From an uncultured Clostridia bacterium (lineage in GTDB: Bacteria > Bacillota > Clostridia > Christensenellales > Borkfalkiaceae), in NCBI GenBank assembly GCA_944341895.1, contig CALVMB010000010.1:1-36729 (forward strand): DNA of 36,729 bases, given 5' to 3'. The number at the start of each line of letters is the position of its first letter. Positions within the stretch are counted from its first letter, which is position 1. This document shows, piece after piece, positions 23,536 through 32,043 of this stretch. Position numbers and translations under genes: made by a program. The notes below the pieces were generated by a model. It saw only the letters and a program-made list of their open reading frames with translations, ran no database searches and was not told the origin of the DNA.

Positions 23536-23639
23536 GCCCCGCGCGGGGGAAGATGCGCCGCCGCGCCCGCGTCGGGTGCGCGCAAAAACGGAACAATGCC
23601 GCCGCAGGGCGGTAAAAGCATAGAATTTTCGAGGACAGT

Positions 23640-25070
23640 ATGGCTAAAGATACGCAATTCGTCAATCAGATCGCAGACATCGAAACGGACTTTCCCCGTT
23701 GGTATACCGACGTGGTGCTCAAGACCAAACTCGTCGATTATGGCCCCGTCAAGGGGACCATGGTCATCCGCCCGTACGGGTATGCCATCTGGGAAAACAT
23801 CCAGCGCGAACTGGATGCCCGCTTCAAGGCGACGGGGCATCAGAACGCCTATTTCCCGCTCCTCATCCCGTACAGTTTCATGACGCGGGAAGCGGAGCAC
23901 GTCGAGGGATTCGCGCCCGAAGTGGCGGTCGTCACCGTAGGCGGCGGGGAGGAACTTGCCGAACCGCTCGTCATCCGTCCGACCAGCGAGACCATCATCG
24001 GCGAGATGTATTCCAAATGGCTGCAATCCTACCGCGACCTGCCCATCCTCATCAACCAGTGGGCGAACGTCGTGCGCTGGGAAAAGACGACGCGCCCCTT
24101 CCTGCGCACCAGCGAATTTCTGTGGCAGGAAGGCCACACCGTGCACGCGACCGAAGAGGAAGCGATGGAAGAGACGATGAAGATGCTCGGCGTGTACAAG
24201 GAATTTGCCGAGACCTGCCTCGCCATCCCCGTGTTCACGGGCAGAAAGACGGAAAAGGAAAAGTTTGCGGGCGCCGTTGCCACCTTCGGCATGGAAGCGA
24301 TGATGCACGACGGCAAGAGCCTGCAGGCGGGCACCTCGCACTACCTCGGGCAGAACTTTTCCAAGGCGTTCGACATCCAGTTCCTGGATAAGGACGGGAC
24401 GCACAAATACGGCTACACCACGTCGTGGGGGGTCTCCACCCGCCTCATCGGCGCGCTCATCATGGCGCACGGCGATGCGCGCGGGCTGATCATCCCGCCC
24501 GTCGTCGCGCCCGTGCAGACCGTTCTCATCCCCATCGCGGCGAAAAAGGAAGGGGTGCTCGAAGGGGTCGCCGACCTCAAAGCAAAACTGACGGCGGCGG
24601 GCATCCGCGCCGAATCCGATCTCTCCGAAAACAGCCCCGGCTGGAAGTTCAACGAATGGGAGATGAAAGGGGTGCCCCTGCGCATCGAACTTGGTCCGCG
24701 CGATCTGGAAGCGGGCAAGTTCGTGCTCGTCCGCCGCGACACGCACGAAAAGATCGAGGCGCCGCTGGACAACGCCGCCGAAACGGTGAAGAATCTGCTT
24801 TCCGACATCCAGGCGAATCTCCTCGCGCTCGCCAGAAAGCGCAAGGAAGAGCGCGTCGTCACCGCAAACAGCGTGGACGAATTGCTCGCGGGCGTCGAGG
24901 GCGGCAATTTCGTCAAGGCGGGCTGGTGCGGCTGCCGCGAATGCGAGGACGCGATCAAGGAAAAGACCGCTGCGTCCGCGCGCGTCATCGTCGAGGGAGA
25001 GAGCGCCGAAACGTGCGTCTGCTGCGGCAAAAAGGCAAAGCACGTCGTGCTGTTCGCGCGCGCGTACTGA
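23640..25070 (+). CDS. proS: Prolyl-tRNA synthetase, archaeal/eukaryotic-type
   Basis: The enzyme charges tRNA-Pro. The 476-residue length, the absence of the bacterial-type editing insertion, and a C-terminal zinc-like domain place it in the type found in archaea, eukaryotes and some Firmicutes. Class II features include IRPYGYAIWENIQ near 42-54, RPTSETIIGEMYSKW near 112-126, the motif 2 segment RWEKTTRPFLRTSEFLWQEGH (in parts) and a GTSHYLGQNF substrate loop. The C-terminal Cys set is C430, C432, C435, C459, C461 and C462, and the chain ends in Tyr as usual for this type. GAGGACAGT precedes the ATG. No own promoter was convincing, so read-through from degV is possible. Confidence 0.96.
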   Translation: MAKDTQFVNQIADIETDFPRWYTDVVLKTKLVDYGPVKGTMVIRPYGYAIWENIQRELDARFKATGHQNAYFPLLIPYSFMTREAEHVEGFAPEVAVVTVGGGEELAEPLVIRPTSETIIGEMYSKWLQSYRDLPILINQWANVVRWEKTTRPFLRTSEFLWQEGHTVHATEEEAMEETMKMLGVYKEFAETCLAIPVFTGRKTEKEKFAGAVATFGMEAMMHDGKSLQAGTSHYLGQNFSKAFDIQFLDKDGTHKYGYTTSWGVSTRLIGALIMAHGDARGLIIPPVVAPVQTVLIPIAAKKEGVLEGVADLKAKLTAAGIRAESDLSENSPGWKFNEWEMKGVPLRIELGPRDLEAGKFVLVRRDTHEKIEAPLDNAAETVKNLLSDIQANLLALARKRKEERVVTANSVDELLAGVEGGNFVKAGWCGCRECEDAIKEKTAASARVIVEGESAETCVCCGKKAKHVVLFARAY

Positions 25071-25128
25071 TCTAAATCTATAATAAAACTATAATATAAA
25101 GAAGAAAGAAAGGACGCTGTGTCCGCCG

Positions 25129-25164
25129 CCGCGATACGGGAAACAAGCCGTACCGCGGTTTTTT
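25129..25164 (+). terminator. Intrinsic terminator downstream of proS
   Basis: The stem CCGCG-A-TACGG with CCGTA-C-CGCGG (one mismatch) and an 8-nt loop is followed by TTTTTT. It lies 59 nt after the proS stop. Confidence 0.75.
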
Positions 25165-25310
25165 ATATGCAATCCGCTGAAAAGGGTTTGTTGGAAAACC
25201 GCAGAACGGATATTCTGCATTGTAAAATTATTTCAAAAAATTGTGTGGCGAAACAAATTTGCGGTTTTTACAATTTGGTTACAATTCACGAAAAATTTCA
25301 CACATTTCCG

Positions 25311-25319
25311 TGGTATACT
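25311..25319 (+). promoter_or_regulatory. Extended -10 promoter of the surface lipoprotein
   Basis: TGGTATACT is an extended -10 (TGn-TATACT) 55 nt before the start. No -35 hexamer stands at the right distance, which is usual for extended -10 promoters. Confidence 0.6.
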
Positions 25320-25373
25320 AAAAGCAATTTGAAACGGAATACCGATCAAAAATTTTTTCAGGAGCCAACAGAC

Positions 25374-26375
25374 ATGAAGGCAAAAAAATTTGTATGGGCA
25401 GTTCTGGCTGTCGTATTCGCGCTTTCGCTTGCCGCGTTTGCCGCGTGCGACGACGACGAAACGAAACCGAACGACGGCGACAAGCCCGAAACGGTCGCAG
25501 TGACCGAAGTGACGTTGAACCAGGCGGATGCCGCGATGCTGAAAGGGGAGAACGTCACGCTGACGGCGACGGTCAAACCCGACAATGCGGCGGATAAGAC
25601 GCTGACGTGGACGACGAGCGACGAGGATGTCGCGACGGTCGCAAACGGCGTCGTCACGGCGGTCGCGGAAGGCGACGCGGTCATCACCGCGAAGGCGGGC
25701 GACAAGACCGCGACCTGCGCGGTTTCGGTTGTGGACGGCGTGCGCGTGGCGGATGCGGAGCAGTTGCTTGCCGCCGTCAAGGATGCCGACAACGCAGGCA
25801 AGGTCATCCTGCTTTCGGCAGGCACCTATTCGCTGACCGAGAGCGTGTACATCGAACAGGATCTGATGTTGTGCGGTGCGGGCAAGGATGAAGTCGTCCT
25901 GCAGCCGACAGGCACCTGGACCAACGCCACGGGTTCGAAGGGATATGCTTCCGTCATTACCGTCACGAATGGGGCGAACGTCACCATCTCCGACCTGACG
26001 GTAAAAGATGCGCAGAACGTCGCCATGACGGGGCCCGTCAGCGGCACGGACTACGGCCACGGCATCAATGCGGCGTTCGCGGGCGAGGTCGTCATCGAAA
26101 ACGTCGCCGTGCAGGACAACGCGGCCTGCGGCATCGTCGTCAACACTTCGGATGTCACGCTGAAAAACGTGTCCACGAGCGGCAACGGCTGGGGCGGCGT
26201 GAACGTCGACCACAAAGGCACCGCCGAACAGAGCACCTCTCTGACGGTGGACGCAGCCTGTGCGTTCGGCGAACAGGTGCAGATCTACTGCGACGGGAGC
26301 ATGGATCGCGTCACCGTGACCGCGGAAGGATATACCTCTGCGGAAGTCGAAGGCGTCACGGTCTGGACCAAATAA
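25374..26375 (+). CDS. Surface lipoprotein with Big_2 and beta-helix domains
   Basis: The 333-residue product has a classical lipoprotein signal: KAKK, a hydrophobic core, and the Cys at 25 in AFAAC. An acidic linker (DDDETKPNDGDKPE, 26-39) precedes a bacterial Ig-like Big_2 domain (about 41-119; typical VTLNQ, KPDNAADKTLTWTTSD, VATVANGVVTAVAEGDAVITAKAG). Residues about 122-333 form a right-handed parallel beta-helix of the pectate-lyase/surface-repeat kind (AGTYSLTESVYI, GANVTISDLTV, EVVIENVAV, DVTLKNVST). It is a cell-surface adhesin or glycan-binding protein; I see no clear catalytic residues. CAGGAG lies 11 nt before the ATG. It stands alone between two terminators. Confidence 0.88.
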   Translation: MKAKKFVWAVLAVVFALSLAAFAACDDDETKPNDGDKPETVAVTEVTLNQADAAMLKGENVTLTATVKPDNAADKTLTWTTSDEDVATVANGVVTAVAEGDAVITAKAGDKTATCAVSVVDGVRVADAEQLLAAVKDADNAGKVILLSAGTYSLTESVYIEQDLMLCGAGKDEVVLQPTGTWTNATGSKGYASVITVTNGANVTISDLTVKDAQNVAMTGPVSGTDYGHGINAAFAGEVVIENVAVQDNAACGIVVNTSDVTLKNVSTSGNGWGGVNVDHKGTAEQSTSLTVDAACAFGEQVQIYCDGSMDRVTVTAEGYTSAEVEGVTVWTK

Positions 26376-26388
26376 AGATTTTTGTTTC

Positions 26389-26425
26389 AAAAAAGCCCCG
26401 CAGGCATTGCCTGCGGGGCTTTTTT
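26389..26425. terminator. Bidirectional terminator after the surface lipoprotein
   Basis: A perfect 17-bp stem (26389-26405 with 26409-26425) with an ATT loop has six As at its base on one side and six Ts on the other. Confidence 0.93.
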
Positions 26426-26574
26426 GGCAAAGTGTTCCATCCTTCGGCCGCCGAAGCACCGCGCGCGGCGCTTTGCTTTCGGGTTGGCTCCGCGCGCGGC
26501 GGAAAACCGCAAGGCATGTTCCTGCGCGTCCTGCGGCAGGGGATCAAAGGGGCGCGCCGCCGTTTTCGGGCGCA

Positions 26575-26610
26575 TAAAAAAGAGCCGCGGCGCGGATGCG
26601 TCGCGGCTCT
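26575..26610 (-). terminator. Terminator of the GGGtGRT operon (minus strand)
   Basis: On the minus strand the 9-bp stem (26610-26602 with 26589-26581) is followed by a T-run. It lies 14 nt past the stop of the GGGtGRT gene. The 150 bp between it and the previous terminator hold no gene that I can see. Confidence 0.85.
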
Positions 26611-26624
26611 CTGCCTTTGAACGA

Positions 26625-27629
26625 TTATTTCGTCATGCCCTGCTGCACGGCGACTGCGCAGGCGACGGTCATGCCGACCATGGGGTTGTTGCCGGCGCCG
26701 ATCAGGCCCATCATCTCGACGTGCGCGGGAACGGAGGAGGAACCTGCGAACTGCGCGTCCGAGTGCATGCGGCCCATCGTGTCCGTCATGCCGTAACTGG
26801 CAGGACCCGCCGCCATGTTGTCGGGGTGGAGCGTCCTGCCCGTGCCGCCGCCCGAAGCGACGGAGAAATACTTCCTGCCGTTTTCGATCGCCCATTTCTT
26901 GTAGGTGCCCGCGACGGGGTGCTGGAAACGGGTCGGGTTGGTGGAGTTGCCCGTGATGGACACGCCCACGCCCTCTTTGATCATGATGGCGACGCCTTCG
27001 TTCACGTCGTCGGCGCCGTAGCACTTGACTTTGGCGCGTTCGCCGTCCGAATAGGGGGTCTCTTTGACCACCGTCAGTTCGCCGGTGTAGTAATCGTACT
27101 TGGTCTGCACATAGGTGAACCCGTTGATGCGCGAGATGATGTACGCCGCGTCTTTGCCCAGGCCGTTGAGGATGACGCGCAGGGGATTTTTGCGGACTTT
27201 GTTCGCGTTTTTGGCGATGCCGATGGCGCCTTCCGCCGCGGCGAACGATTCATGCCCCGCGAGGAAGCAGAAGCACTCGGTCTCTTCGCGCAGCAGCATG
27301 GCGGCGAGGTTGCCGTGGCCGAGGCCGACTTTGCGCTGGTCGGCGACCGAGCCGGGGATGCAGAACGCCTGCAGGCCTTCGCCGATGGCTTCCGCCGCAT
27401 CCGCGGCTTTTTTGCAGCCTTTCTGGATGGCGATGGCGGCGCCCAGGGTGTACGCCCAGCCCGCGTTTTCAAACGCGATGGGCTGCACGCTCTTGACGAT
27501 GTCGTATGCGTCGAAGCCCTTCTCGTTGCAGATGCGCTTCGCGTCTTCGAAATCTTTGATCCCGTACTTGTCCATGACGGGGCGGATCTGTTTGATCCTT
27601 CTTTCGTAACCTTCGAACGTGATACTCAT
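26625..27629 (-). CDS. GGGtGRT protein (family of unknown function)
   Basis: The 334-residue product contains the family-defining GGGTGRT at 260-266, followed by LHPDNMAAGPASYGMTD. Other conserved-looking blocks are PIAFENAGWAYTLGAAIAIQK (in parts, near 50-70), FCFLAGHESFAAAEG near 120-134 and a glycine-rich C-terminus (GAGNNPMVGMTVACAVAVQQG). Four or five Cys are present, with C90, C119 and C121 in the first half. No membrane helix or signal is evident. The family name comes from the motif; I know of no assigned function. GTAAGGAGGT lies before the ATG. It follows the Fe-S scaffold-like gene by 14 nt, so the two are cotranscribed. Confidence 0.92.
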   Translation of the reverse strand: MSITFEGYERRIKQIRPVMDKYGIKDFEDAKRICNEKGFDAYDIVKSVQPIAFENAGWAYTLGAAIAIQKGCKKAADAAEAIGEGLQAFCIPGSVADQRKVGLGHGNLAAMLLREETECFCFLAGHESFAAAEGAIGIAKNANKVRKNPLRVILNGLGKDAAYIISRINGFTYVQTKYDYYTGELTVVKETPYSDGERAKVKCYGADDVNEGVAIMIKEGVGVSITGNSTNPTRFQHPVAGTYKKWAIENGRKYFSVASGGGTGRTLHPDNMAAGPASYGMTDTMGRMHSDAQFAGSSSVPAHVEMMGLIGAGNNPMVGMTVACAVAVQQGMTK

Positions 27630-27643
27630 TGTACGCTACCTCC

Positions 27644-28345
27644 TTACTGTTTGCGGGGGTCGATGTATTTGACCGCCCCGTCGGCTTCGGTGAACCTGCC
27701 GTAATGTCCTTGCGCCTTTTTGAGCGCGTCGTTCGCGTCCATGCCGCCCTTGACGAAATCCATCATCTTGCCGAAGTTGACGAATTCATAGCCGATGACT
27801 TCGTTGTTCTTGTCCAGGGCGAGGCGGGTGACGTAACCGTCCGTCATTTCGAGGTAGCGCACGCCTTTCGCCGCGGTGGAATACATGGTGCCGATCTGCG
27901 AACGGTTGCCTTTGCCGAGGTCTTCCAGCCCCGCGCCGATGACCAGTCCGTCGTCCGAGAACGCCGACTGGCTCCTGCCGTACACGATCTGCAGGAACAG
28001 TTCGCGCATCGCGGTGTTGATCGCATCGCACACGAGGTCGGTGTTGAGCGCTTCGAGGATGGTCTTTTTGGGCAGGATCTCCGCCGCCATCGCCGCCGAA
28101 TGCGTCATGCCCGAGCAGCCCAGCGTCTCGACGAGCGCTTCCTGGATGACGCCCTGTTTGATGTTGAGCGTCAGTTTGCAGGCGCCCTGCTGCGGTGCGC
28201 ACCAGCCGACGCCGTGCGTAAGACCGGAGATGTCCTTGATCTCTTTCGCCTGGATCCATTTCCCTTCCTCGGGAATGGGGGCGGGCCCGTGGTTGGGGCC
28301 TTTCGCGACGCAAATCATCTCTTCCACTTCGCGTGAATATTGCAT
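27644..28345 (-). CDS. NifU/IscU-like iron-sulfur cluster scaffold protein
   Basis: The 233-residue product resembles the IscU/NifU N-terminal scaffold fold over about residues 40-125: [19 protein letters not shown], then [20 protein letters not shown] near 72-91 (the usual GC-small-A helix) and [10 protein letters not shown]. Candidate cluster Cys are C49, C56, C77 and C106, with C12 near the start. The final 100 residues are an extra domain absent from ordinary IscU. It is the first gene of the operon with the GGGtGRT protein. There is no IscS, SufS or other cluster-assembly gene nearby, so it may be a specialised scaffold for its partner (inference). GGAGGA precedes the ATG. Confidence 0.88.
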   Translation of the reverse strand: MQYSREVEEMICVAKGPNHGPAPIPEEGKWIQAKEIKDISGLTHGVGWCAPQQGACKLTLNIKQGVIQEALVETLGCSGMTHSAAMAAEILPKKTILEALNTDLVCDAINTAMRELFLQIVYGRSQSAFSDDGLVIGAGLEDLGKGNRSQIGTMYSTAAKGVRYLEMTDGYVTRLALDKNNEVIGYEFVNFGKMMDFVKGGMDANDALKKAQGHYGRFTEADGAVKYIDPRKQ

Positions 28346-28402
28346 GTTTTTTCCTCCATTACAAAAATATCGATACCGTGCGTTGCGGTTTATCCGTTCC
28401 CG

Positions 28403-28431
28403 ATTATACCATATGCCGAAAATTTTTTCAA
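28403..28431 (-). promoter_or_regulatory. Promoter of the scaffold-GGGtGRT operon (minus strand)
   Basis: On the minus strand TTGAAA (28431-28426), a 17-bp spacer and TATAAT (28408-28403), 58 nt before the start. Confidence 0.88.
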
Positions 28432-28500
28432 GATTTTCGCCGAAATAATCGGCGCGGCGCAGAAATTTTTTGCAAAACGGTGCACATTCCGCGCCAAAAG

Positions 28501-28529
28501 TTTACAAAAACAATGGAATGTGGTACAAT
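28501..28529 (+). promoter_or_regulatory. Promoter of tyrS
   Basis: TTTACA (28501-28506), a 17-bp spacer and TACAAT (28524-28529) preceded by TGG, an extended -10. It is back-to-back with the minus-strand promoter of the scaffold gene. No T-box precedes tyrS. Confidence 0.85.
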
Positions 28530-28564
28530 GCAGGGAACAGAAACCGAAACACGGAGCAAATACG

Positions 28565-29779
28565 ATGGCAAAGAACATCATGGACACCCTGCGCGAGCGG
28601 GGATTCATCAAGCAGACGGTCTTCGAAGAGGACCTGTACGAACTTCTGGGCAAAGAGAGCGTGCCGTTCTACATCGGGTTCGACCCGACGGCGGATTCGC
28701 TGCACGTGGGGCACTTTCTGCAACTGATCGCCATGAAGCACATGCAGATGGCGGGGCACAAGCCCATCGTGCTCATCGGCGGCGGCACGGGCATGATCGG
28801 CGACCCCTCGGGCCGCACGGACATGCGCTCGATGATGACGCGCGAGACGGTGGATTACCACTGCGAATGCTTCCGCAGGCAGATGGCGCGGTTCATTGAC
28901 TTCGAGGGCGAAAACGGCGCGATCATGGTCAACAACGCCGACTGGCTCGCCAACCTCAACTACATCGATTTCCTGCGCGAGATCGGCGTGCATTTTTCCG
29001 TCAACAAGATGCTGACGGCGGAATGCTTCAGATCGCGCTACGAGCGGGGGCTTTCTTTCCTCGAATTCAATTACATGCTGATGCAGGCGTACGATTTCCT
29101 CGTACTCTATCAGAAATACGGCTGCAAACTCGAACTGGGCGGCGACGACCAGTGGAGCAACATCCTTGCGGGCGCGGACCTCATCCGCCGCAAGGAACGG
29201 CAGCCCGCGTTCGCAATGACGTTCACGCTTCTCACCACCTCGGACGGCCGTAAAATGGGTAAAACGGCAAAAGGCGCCGTATGGCTGGACGAGAACAAGA
29301 CGAGCCCGTATGAGTTCTATCAATACTGGAGAAACGTGAACGACGCGGACGTCGAAAAGTGCTTCAAACTGCTCACCTTCCTGCCGCTGGACGAGATCGC
29401 ATCGCTGTGCGGCTGCGGCGACGAGCGCATCAACGCGGCAAAGGAACGGCTCGCCTTCGAACTGACCAAGATGGTGCACGGCGAAGAAAAGGCGGTCGCG
29501 GCGCAGGCGCAGGCGCGCGCGGCGTTCGGCGGCGACGCGGAGAACATGCCCGCGGTCACCGTTCCCGCGGATACGGCAACGGTCGCGGACCTGCTGGTCG
29601 CGGCGGGTGCGGCAAAATCCAAGAGCGAGGCGCGCAGGCTCATCGAGGGCGGCGGCGTGAAGATCGACGAGGAAAAGATCGCCGACGTCAATGCGGACAT
29701 CCCCGCTCCTGCGCGCGCGAACGGCACGTTCGTCCTGCATAAAGGCAAAAAAGTGCATATCAAGATATGCCTGCAATAA
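28565..29779 (+). CDS. tyrS: Tyrosyl-tRNA synthetase
   Basis: This class I enzyme charges tRNA-Tyr. The 404-residue product has the HIGH-like HVGH at 47-50, the tyrosine-pocket segment [26 protein letters not shown] (in parts, near 170-196), the KMSKS-like KMGKT at 230-234 and a C-terminal S4 RNA-binding domain (about 335-404, with [20 protein letters not shown]). The ATG at 28565 has a modest GGAG site 9 nt upstream; longer in-frame starts upstream cross the promoter and are excluded. The stop overlaps yigZ by 13 nt. Confidence 0.97.
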   Translation: MAKNIMDTLRERGFIKQTVFEEDLYELLGKESVPFYIGFDPTADSLHVGHFLQLIAMKHMQMAGHKPIVLIGGGTGMIGDPSGRTDMRSMMTRETVDYHCECFRRQMARFIDFEGENGAIMVNNADWLANLNYIDFLREIGVHFSVNKMLTAECFRSRYERGLSFLEFNYMLMQAYDFLVLYQKYGCKLELGGDDQWSNILAGADLIRRKERQPAFAMTFTLLTTSDGRKMGKTAKGAVWLDENKTSPYEFYQYWRNVNDADVEKCFKLLTFLPLDEIASLCGCGDERINAAKERLAFELTKMVHGEEKAVAAQAQARAAFGGDAENMPAVTVPADTATVADLLVAAGAAKSKSEARRLIEGGGVKIDEEKIADVNADIPAPARANGTFVLHKGKKVHIKICLQ

Positions 29780-30411
29780 GTTATCGGAGCATTTGCTCCC
29801 CCTCCGTCCATGAAAAGGTGATCGAGCGGTCGCGCTTCATCGCCGACTGCGCGCACGTCTGTTCCGAGGAGGAGGCGCGCGCGTTCGTCGCGTCGGTGCG
29901 TGCGAAGCATCCGCTCGCCACGCACCACTGCTTTGCGTTCATTGCCGACGAGGCTGGGAACCTGCAGCGCTTTTCGGACGACGGCGAGCCGCAGGGCACG
30001 GCGGGCATGCCCATGCTCGAAGTGCTCAAAGCGCAGGAACTGCGCTGTTCCGCCGTGGTTGTCACCCGCTATTTCGGCGGCGTGAAACTGGGCGCGGGCG
30101 GGTTGGTGCGCGCCTACGCGGGCACCTGTGCGGAGGCGCTCTCCCGCGCGGACATCCGCGTGTTTGCGCTCTGCCGCGAACTTTCTTTTTCCGTCGGGTA
30201 CGACCTGTACGACGCCTTGCGCAAGTATCTCGAACGCGAGGGCGCGGCGGTGCGTTCAACGGAATACGGGTCGGACGTGTGCGTGCGCTGTGCGGTGGAA
30301 GAGGAACGCGCCCGCGCCTTTGCGGCGGGGGCGGCGGACTTTCTGGCGGGCAGGGTCGCCGTGCGGGAAGGGGAGTGTTTCCGCTGTCCCGTGACGGGCG
30401 CCTGCAGGTAA
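29767..30411 (+). CDS. yigZ: YigZ/IMPACT family protein
   Basis: This 214-residue member of the UPF0029/IMPACT family carries the two hallmark stretches [16 protein letters not shown] near 59-74 and [22 protein letters not shown] near 97-118, followed by a C-terminal ferredoxin-like domain. Bacterial members have no firmly known role; links to translation have been proposed from the eukaryotic IMPACT relatives. The ATG at 29767 lies inside the tyrS end, with no strong ribosome site, so translation is probably coupled to tyrS. The ilvE promoter follows 66 nt after the stop. Confidence 0.93.
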   Translation: MPAISYRSICSPSVHEKVIERSRFIADCAHVCSEEEARAFVASVRAKHPLATHHCFAFIADEAGNLQRFSDDGEPQGTAGMPMLEVLKAQELRCSAVVVTRYFGGVKLGAGGLVRAYAGTCAEALSRADIRVFALCRELSFSVGYDLYDALRKYLEREGAAVRSTEYGSDVCVRCAVEEERARAFAAGAADFLAGRVAVREGECFRCPVTGACR

Positions 30412-30476
30412 GGCGGGGCAGCCGCGTATCGGCGCGCGGAAAAATTACCGAAATTCGCCAATCGCCGCCGTTTTCG

Positions 30477-30505
30477 TTTACTTTTGCGGGCGGCGGTGCT
30501 ATAAT
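30477..30505 (+). promoter_or_regulatory. Promoter of ilvE
   Basis: TTTACT (30477-30482), a 17-bp spacer and TATAAT (30500-30505), 50 nt before the ilvE start. Confidence 0.82.
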
Positions 30506-30555
30506 TTGAAAGGATGGATGCGGCGGATGCCGCGAACCACAAGGAAGAAAGAGAT

Positions 30556-31611
30556 ATGAAGATCATCAAATCCACGAATCTCAAACAGAAACCTGCCGAC
30601 GAGAGCAAACTCGGGTTCGGCAAGATCTTTACCGACTACATGCTGACCATGCGCTACAAGAACGGCGCCTGGCAGCAGCCGCAGATCGAGCCGTACGGCC
30701 CGGTCGCGTTCGATCTCGCCACGACGGTGTTCCATTACGCGCAGGGCATTTTCGAGGGGCTGAAAGCGTTCAAAAACGACAAGGGCGAAGTGCGCGTGTT
30801 CCGCCCCGAAGAAAACTTCAGGCGCATGAACCGTTCGGCGGCGCGCATGTGCATCCCGCAGATCGACGAAAAACTCGTGCTCGAAGGGTTGTTCGAACTG
30901 TTGAAACTGGAAAAAGACTGGATCCCGACGGCTCCCGGCACCGCGCTGTACATCCGCCCGAGCATCATCGCGACCAACGTCATGCTGGGCGTGCACGCGA
31001 GCACCGAATACCTGTTCTTCATCATCCTTTCGCCCGTCGGCAGTTACTATGCGCACGGGCTGGAACCCACCCGCCTGCTCGTCGAGGACTATTACACCCG
31101 CGCCACCGTCGGCGGCACGGGCGAGGCGAAGTGCATCGCCAACTACGCCGTCTCGCTCAAAGCGGGCGAAGAGGCGGAGAAAAAGGGCTTCGACCAGGTG
31201 CTGTGGCTGGACGCGAACGAGAAGAAATACGTCGAGGAAGTGGGTTCGATGAACATGTTCTTCGTCATCGGCGGCGAGGTCGTCACCCCCGAACTGGTCG
31301 GCTCCATCCTGCCCGGCATCACGCGTAAGAGCAGCATCGAACTGCTCCGCGCGCACGGCTATAAAGTGTCCGAGCGCCGCGTGTCCATCGACGAAGTCAT
31401 CGAGGCGCAGAAGAACGGCACGCTGAACGAGGCGTTCGGCACGGGCACGGCGGCGGTCATTTCGCCCGTCGGCATGATGGAATACAAGGGCACCGATTAC
31501 GTCGTCAACGGCGGCAAGATGGGCGAGATCACCAAATGGCTGTACGATACGATCACGGGCATTCAGTCGGGCAGGCTGGAAGACAAATTCGGCTGGGTCG
31601 TCAAATTATGA
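30556..31611 (+). CDS. ilvE: Branched-chain amino acid aminotransferase
   Basis: This class IV PLP enzyme transfers the amino group between glutamate and the keto acids of Leu, Ile and Val. The 351-residue length fits the BCAT II type. The PLP lysine is K192 in GGTGEAKCIANYA, with FEGLKAF near 73-79, YIRPSIIAT near 135 and the phosphate-binding GTGTAAVISPVG near 294-305. ATG 30556 has AAGGAAGAAAGAG upstream; a start at 30514 would add an unlikely 14 residues. The stop overlaps the next gene by 4 nt. Confidence 0.96.
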   Translation: MKIIKSTNLKQKPADESKLGFGKIFTDYMLTMRYKNGAWQQPQIEPYGPVAFDLATTVFHYAQGIFEGLKAFKNDKGEVRVFRPEENFRRMNRSAARMCIPQIDEKLVLEGLFELLKLEKDWIPTAPGTALYIRPSIIATNVMLGVHASTEYLFFIILSPVGSYYAHGLEPTRLLVEDYYTRATVGGTGEAKCIANYAVSLKAGEEAEKKGFDQVLWLDANEKKYVEEVGSMNMFFVIGGEVVTPELVGSILPGITRKSSIELLRAHGYKVSERRVSIDEVIEAQKNGTLNEAFGTGTAAVISPVGMMEYKGTDYVVNGGKMGEITKWLYDTITGIQSGRLEDKFGWVVKL

Positions 31612-31967
31612 GTTTTCTGTTCGGCGGCAAGCGCGAAAAAAAGATCAAAAAGGTCAAAGACAAACCCATCGCCGCATTCTGGAAAGATTTCGAGGACCGC
31701 GCCGACCTGTACTTCGACATCCTGACCAAGGAAGAGGAGGACAGCGACGATTTCGAGTGGCTCAGCGGCGTGCTCACGCGCGCCCTGCGGCGGTGCGCGC
31801 CCGACGCGGAATGCGCGTTCGGCATCCGCTTCGATAAGATGCGCGACCCTGTCCGCCTGGTGTTCGAATGCCGCGGCGACGCGTACCTGCGCGCCGTCGG
31901 CGAGCGGCTCACCGCGCTCTATCCGGAGGCGATGCAGCGGCGGATGCAATTTTTGGTCATCGACTGA
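31608..31967 (+). CDS. Small protein of unknown function
   Basis: The 119-residue product starts with a very basic stretch (GGKREKKIKKVKDK, 6-19), followed by an acidic, probably alpha/beta domain (FWKDFEDRADLYFDILTKEE..., CAFGIRFDKMRDPVRLVFECRGD). It has no signal peptide or membrane helix. The ATG overlaps the ilvE stop (ATGA), so it is translated with ilvE. I do not recognise the family. The clean overlap, intact frame and following terminator support a real gene. Confidence 0.75.
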   Translation: MSFLFGGKREKKIKKVKDKPIAAFWKDFEDRADLYFDILTKEEEDSDDFEWLSGVLTRALRRCAPDAECAFGIRFDKMRDPVRLVFECRGDAYLRAVGERLTALYPEAMQRRMQFLVID

Positions 31968-31998
31968 CAGAGTTTCGGCGCGCTGCGCGCGCCGGCTT

Positions 31999-32027
31999 TC
32001 CGCGCCCGAAAGGGCGCGGATTTTTTT
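31999..32027 (+). terminator. Terminator directly before the recX ribosome site
   Basis: A 9-bp stem (31999-32007 with 32012-32020) with a GAAA loop is followed by TTTTTTT (32021-32027). The GGGAGGG ribosome site of recX begins only 4 nt later. Confidence 0.88.
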
Positions 32028-32043
32028 CACGGGAGGGTCGCTC

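Larger units (their letters stand above)
25071..25373. other. AT-rich intergenic region after proS
   Basis: The composition shifts sharply to AT-rich compared with its neighbours. It holds a run with two TATAAT-like boxes (25078-25095) without a good -35, the proS-side terminator at 25129-25164, a small inverted repeat GCAGAA/TTCTGC (25201-25218) and an extended -10 at 25311-25319. I see no gene in it. Confidence 0.6.
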
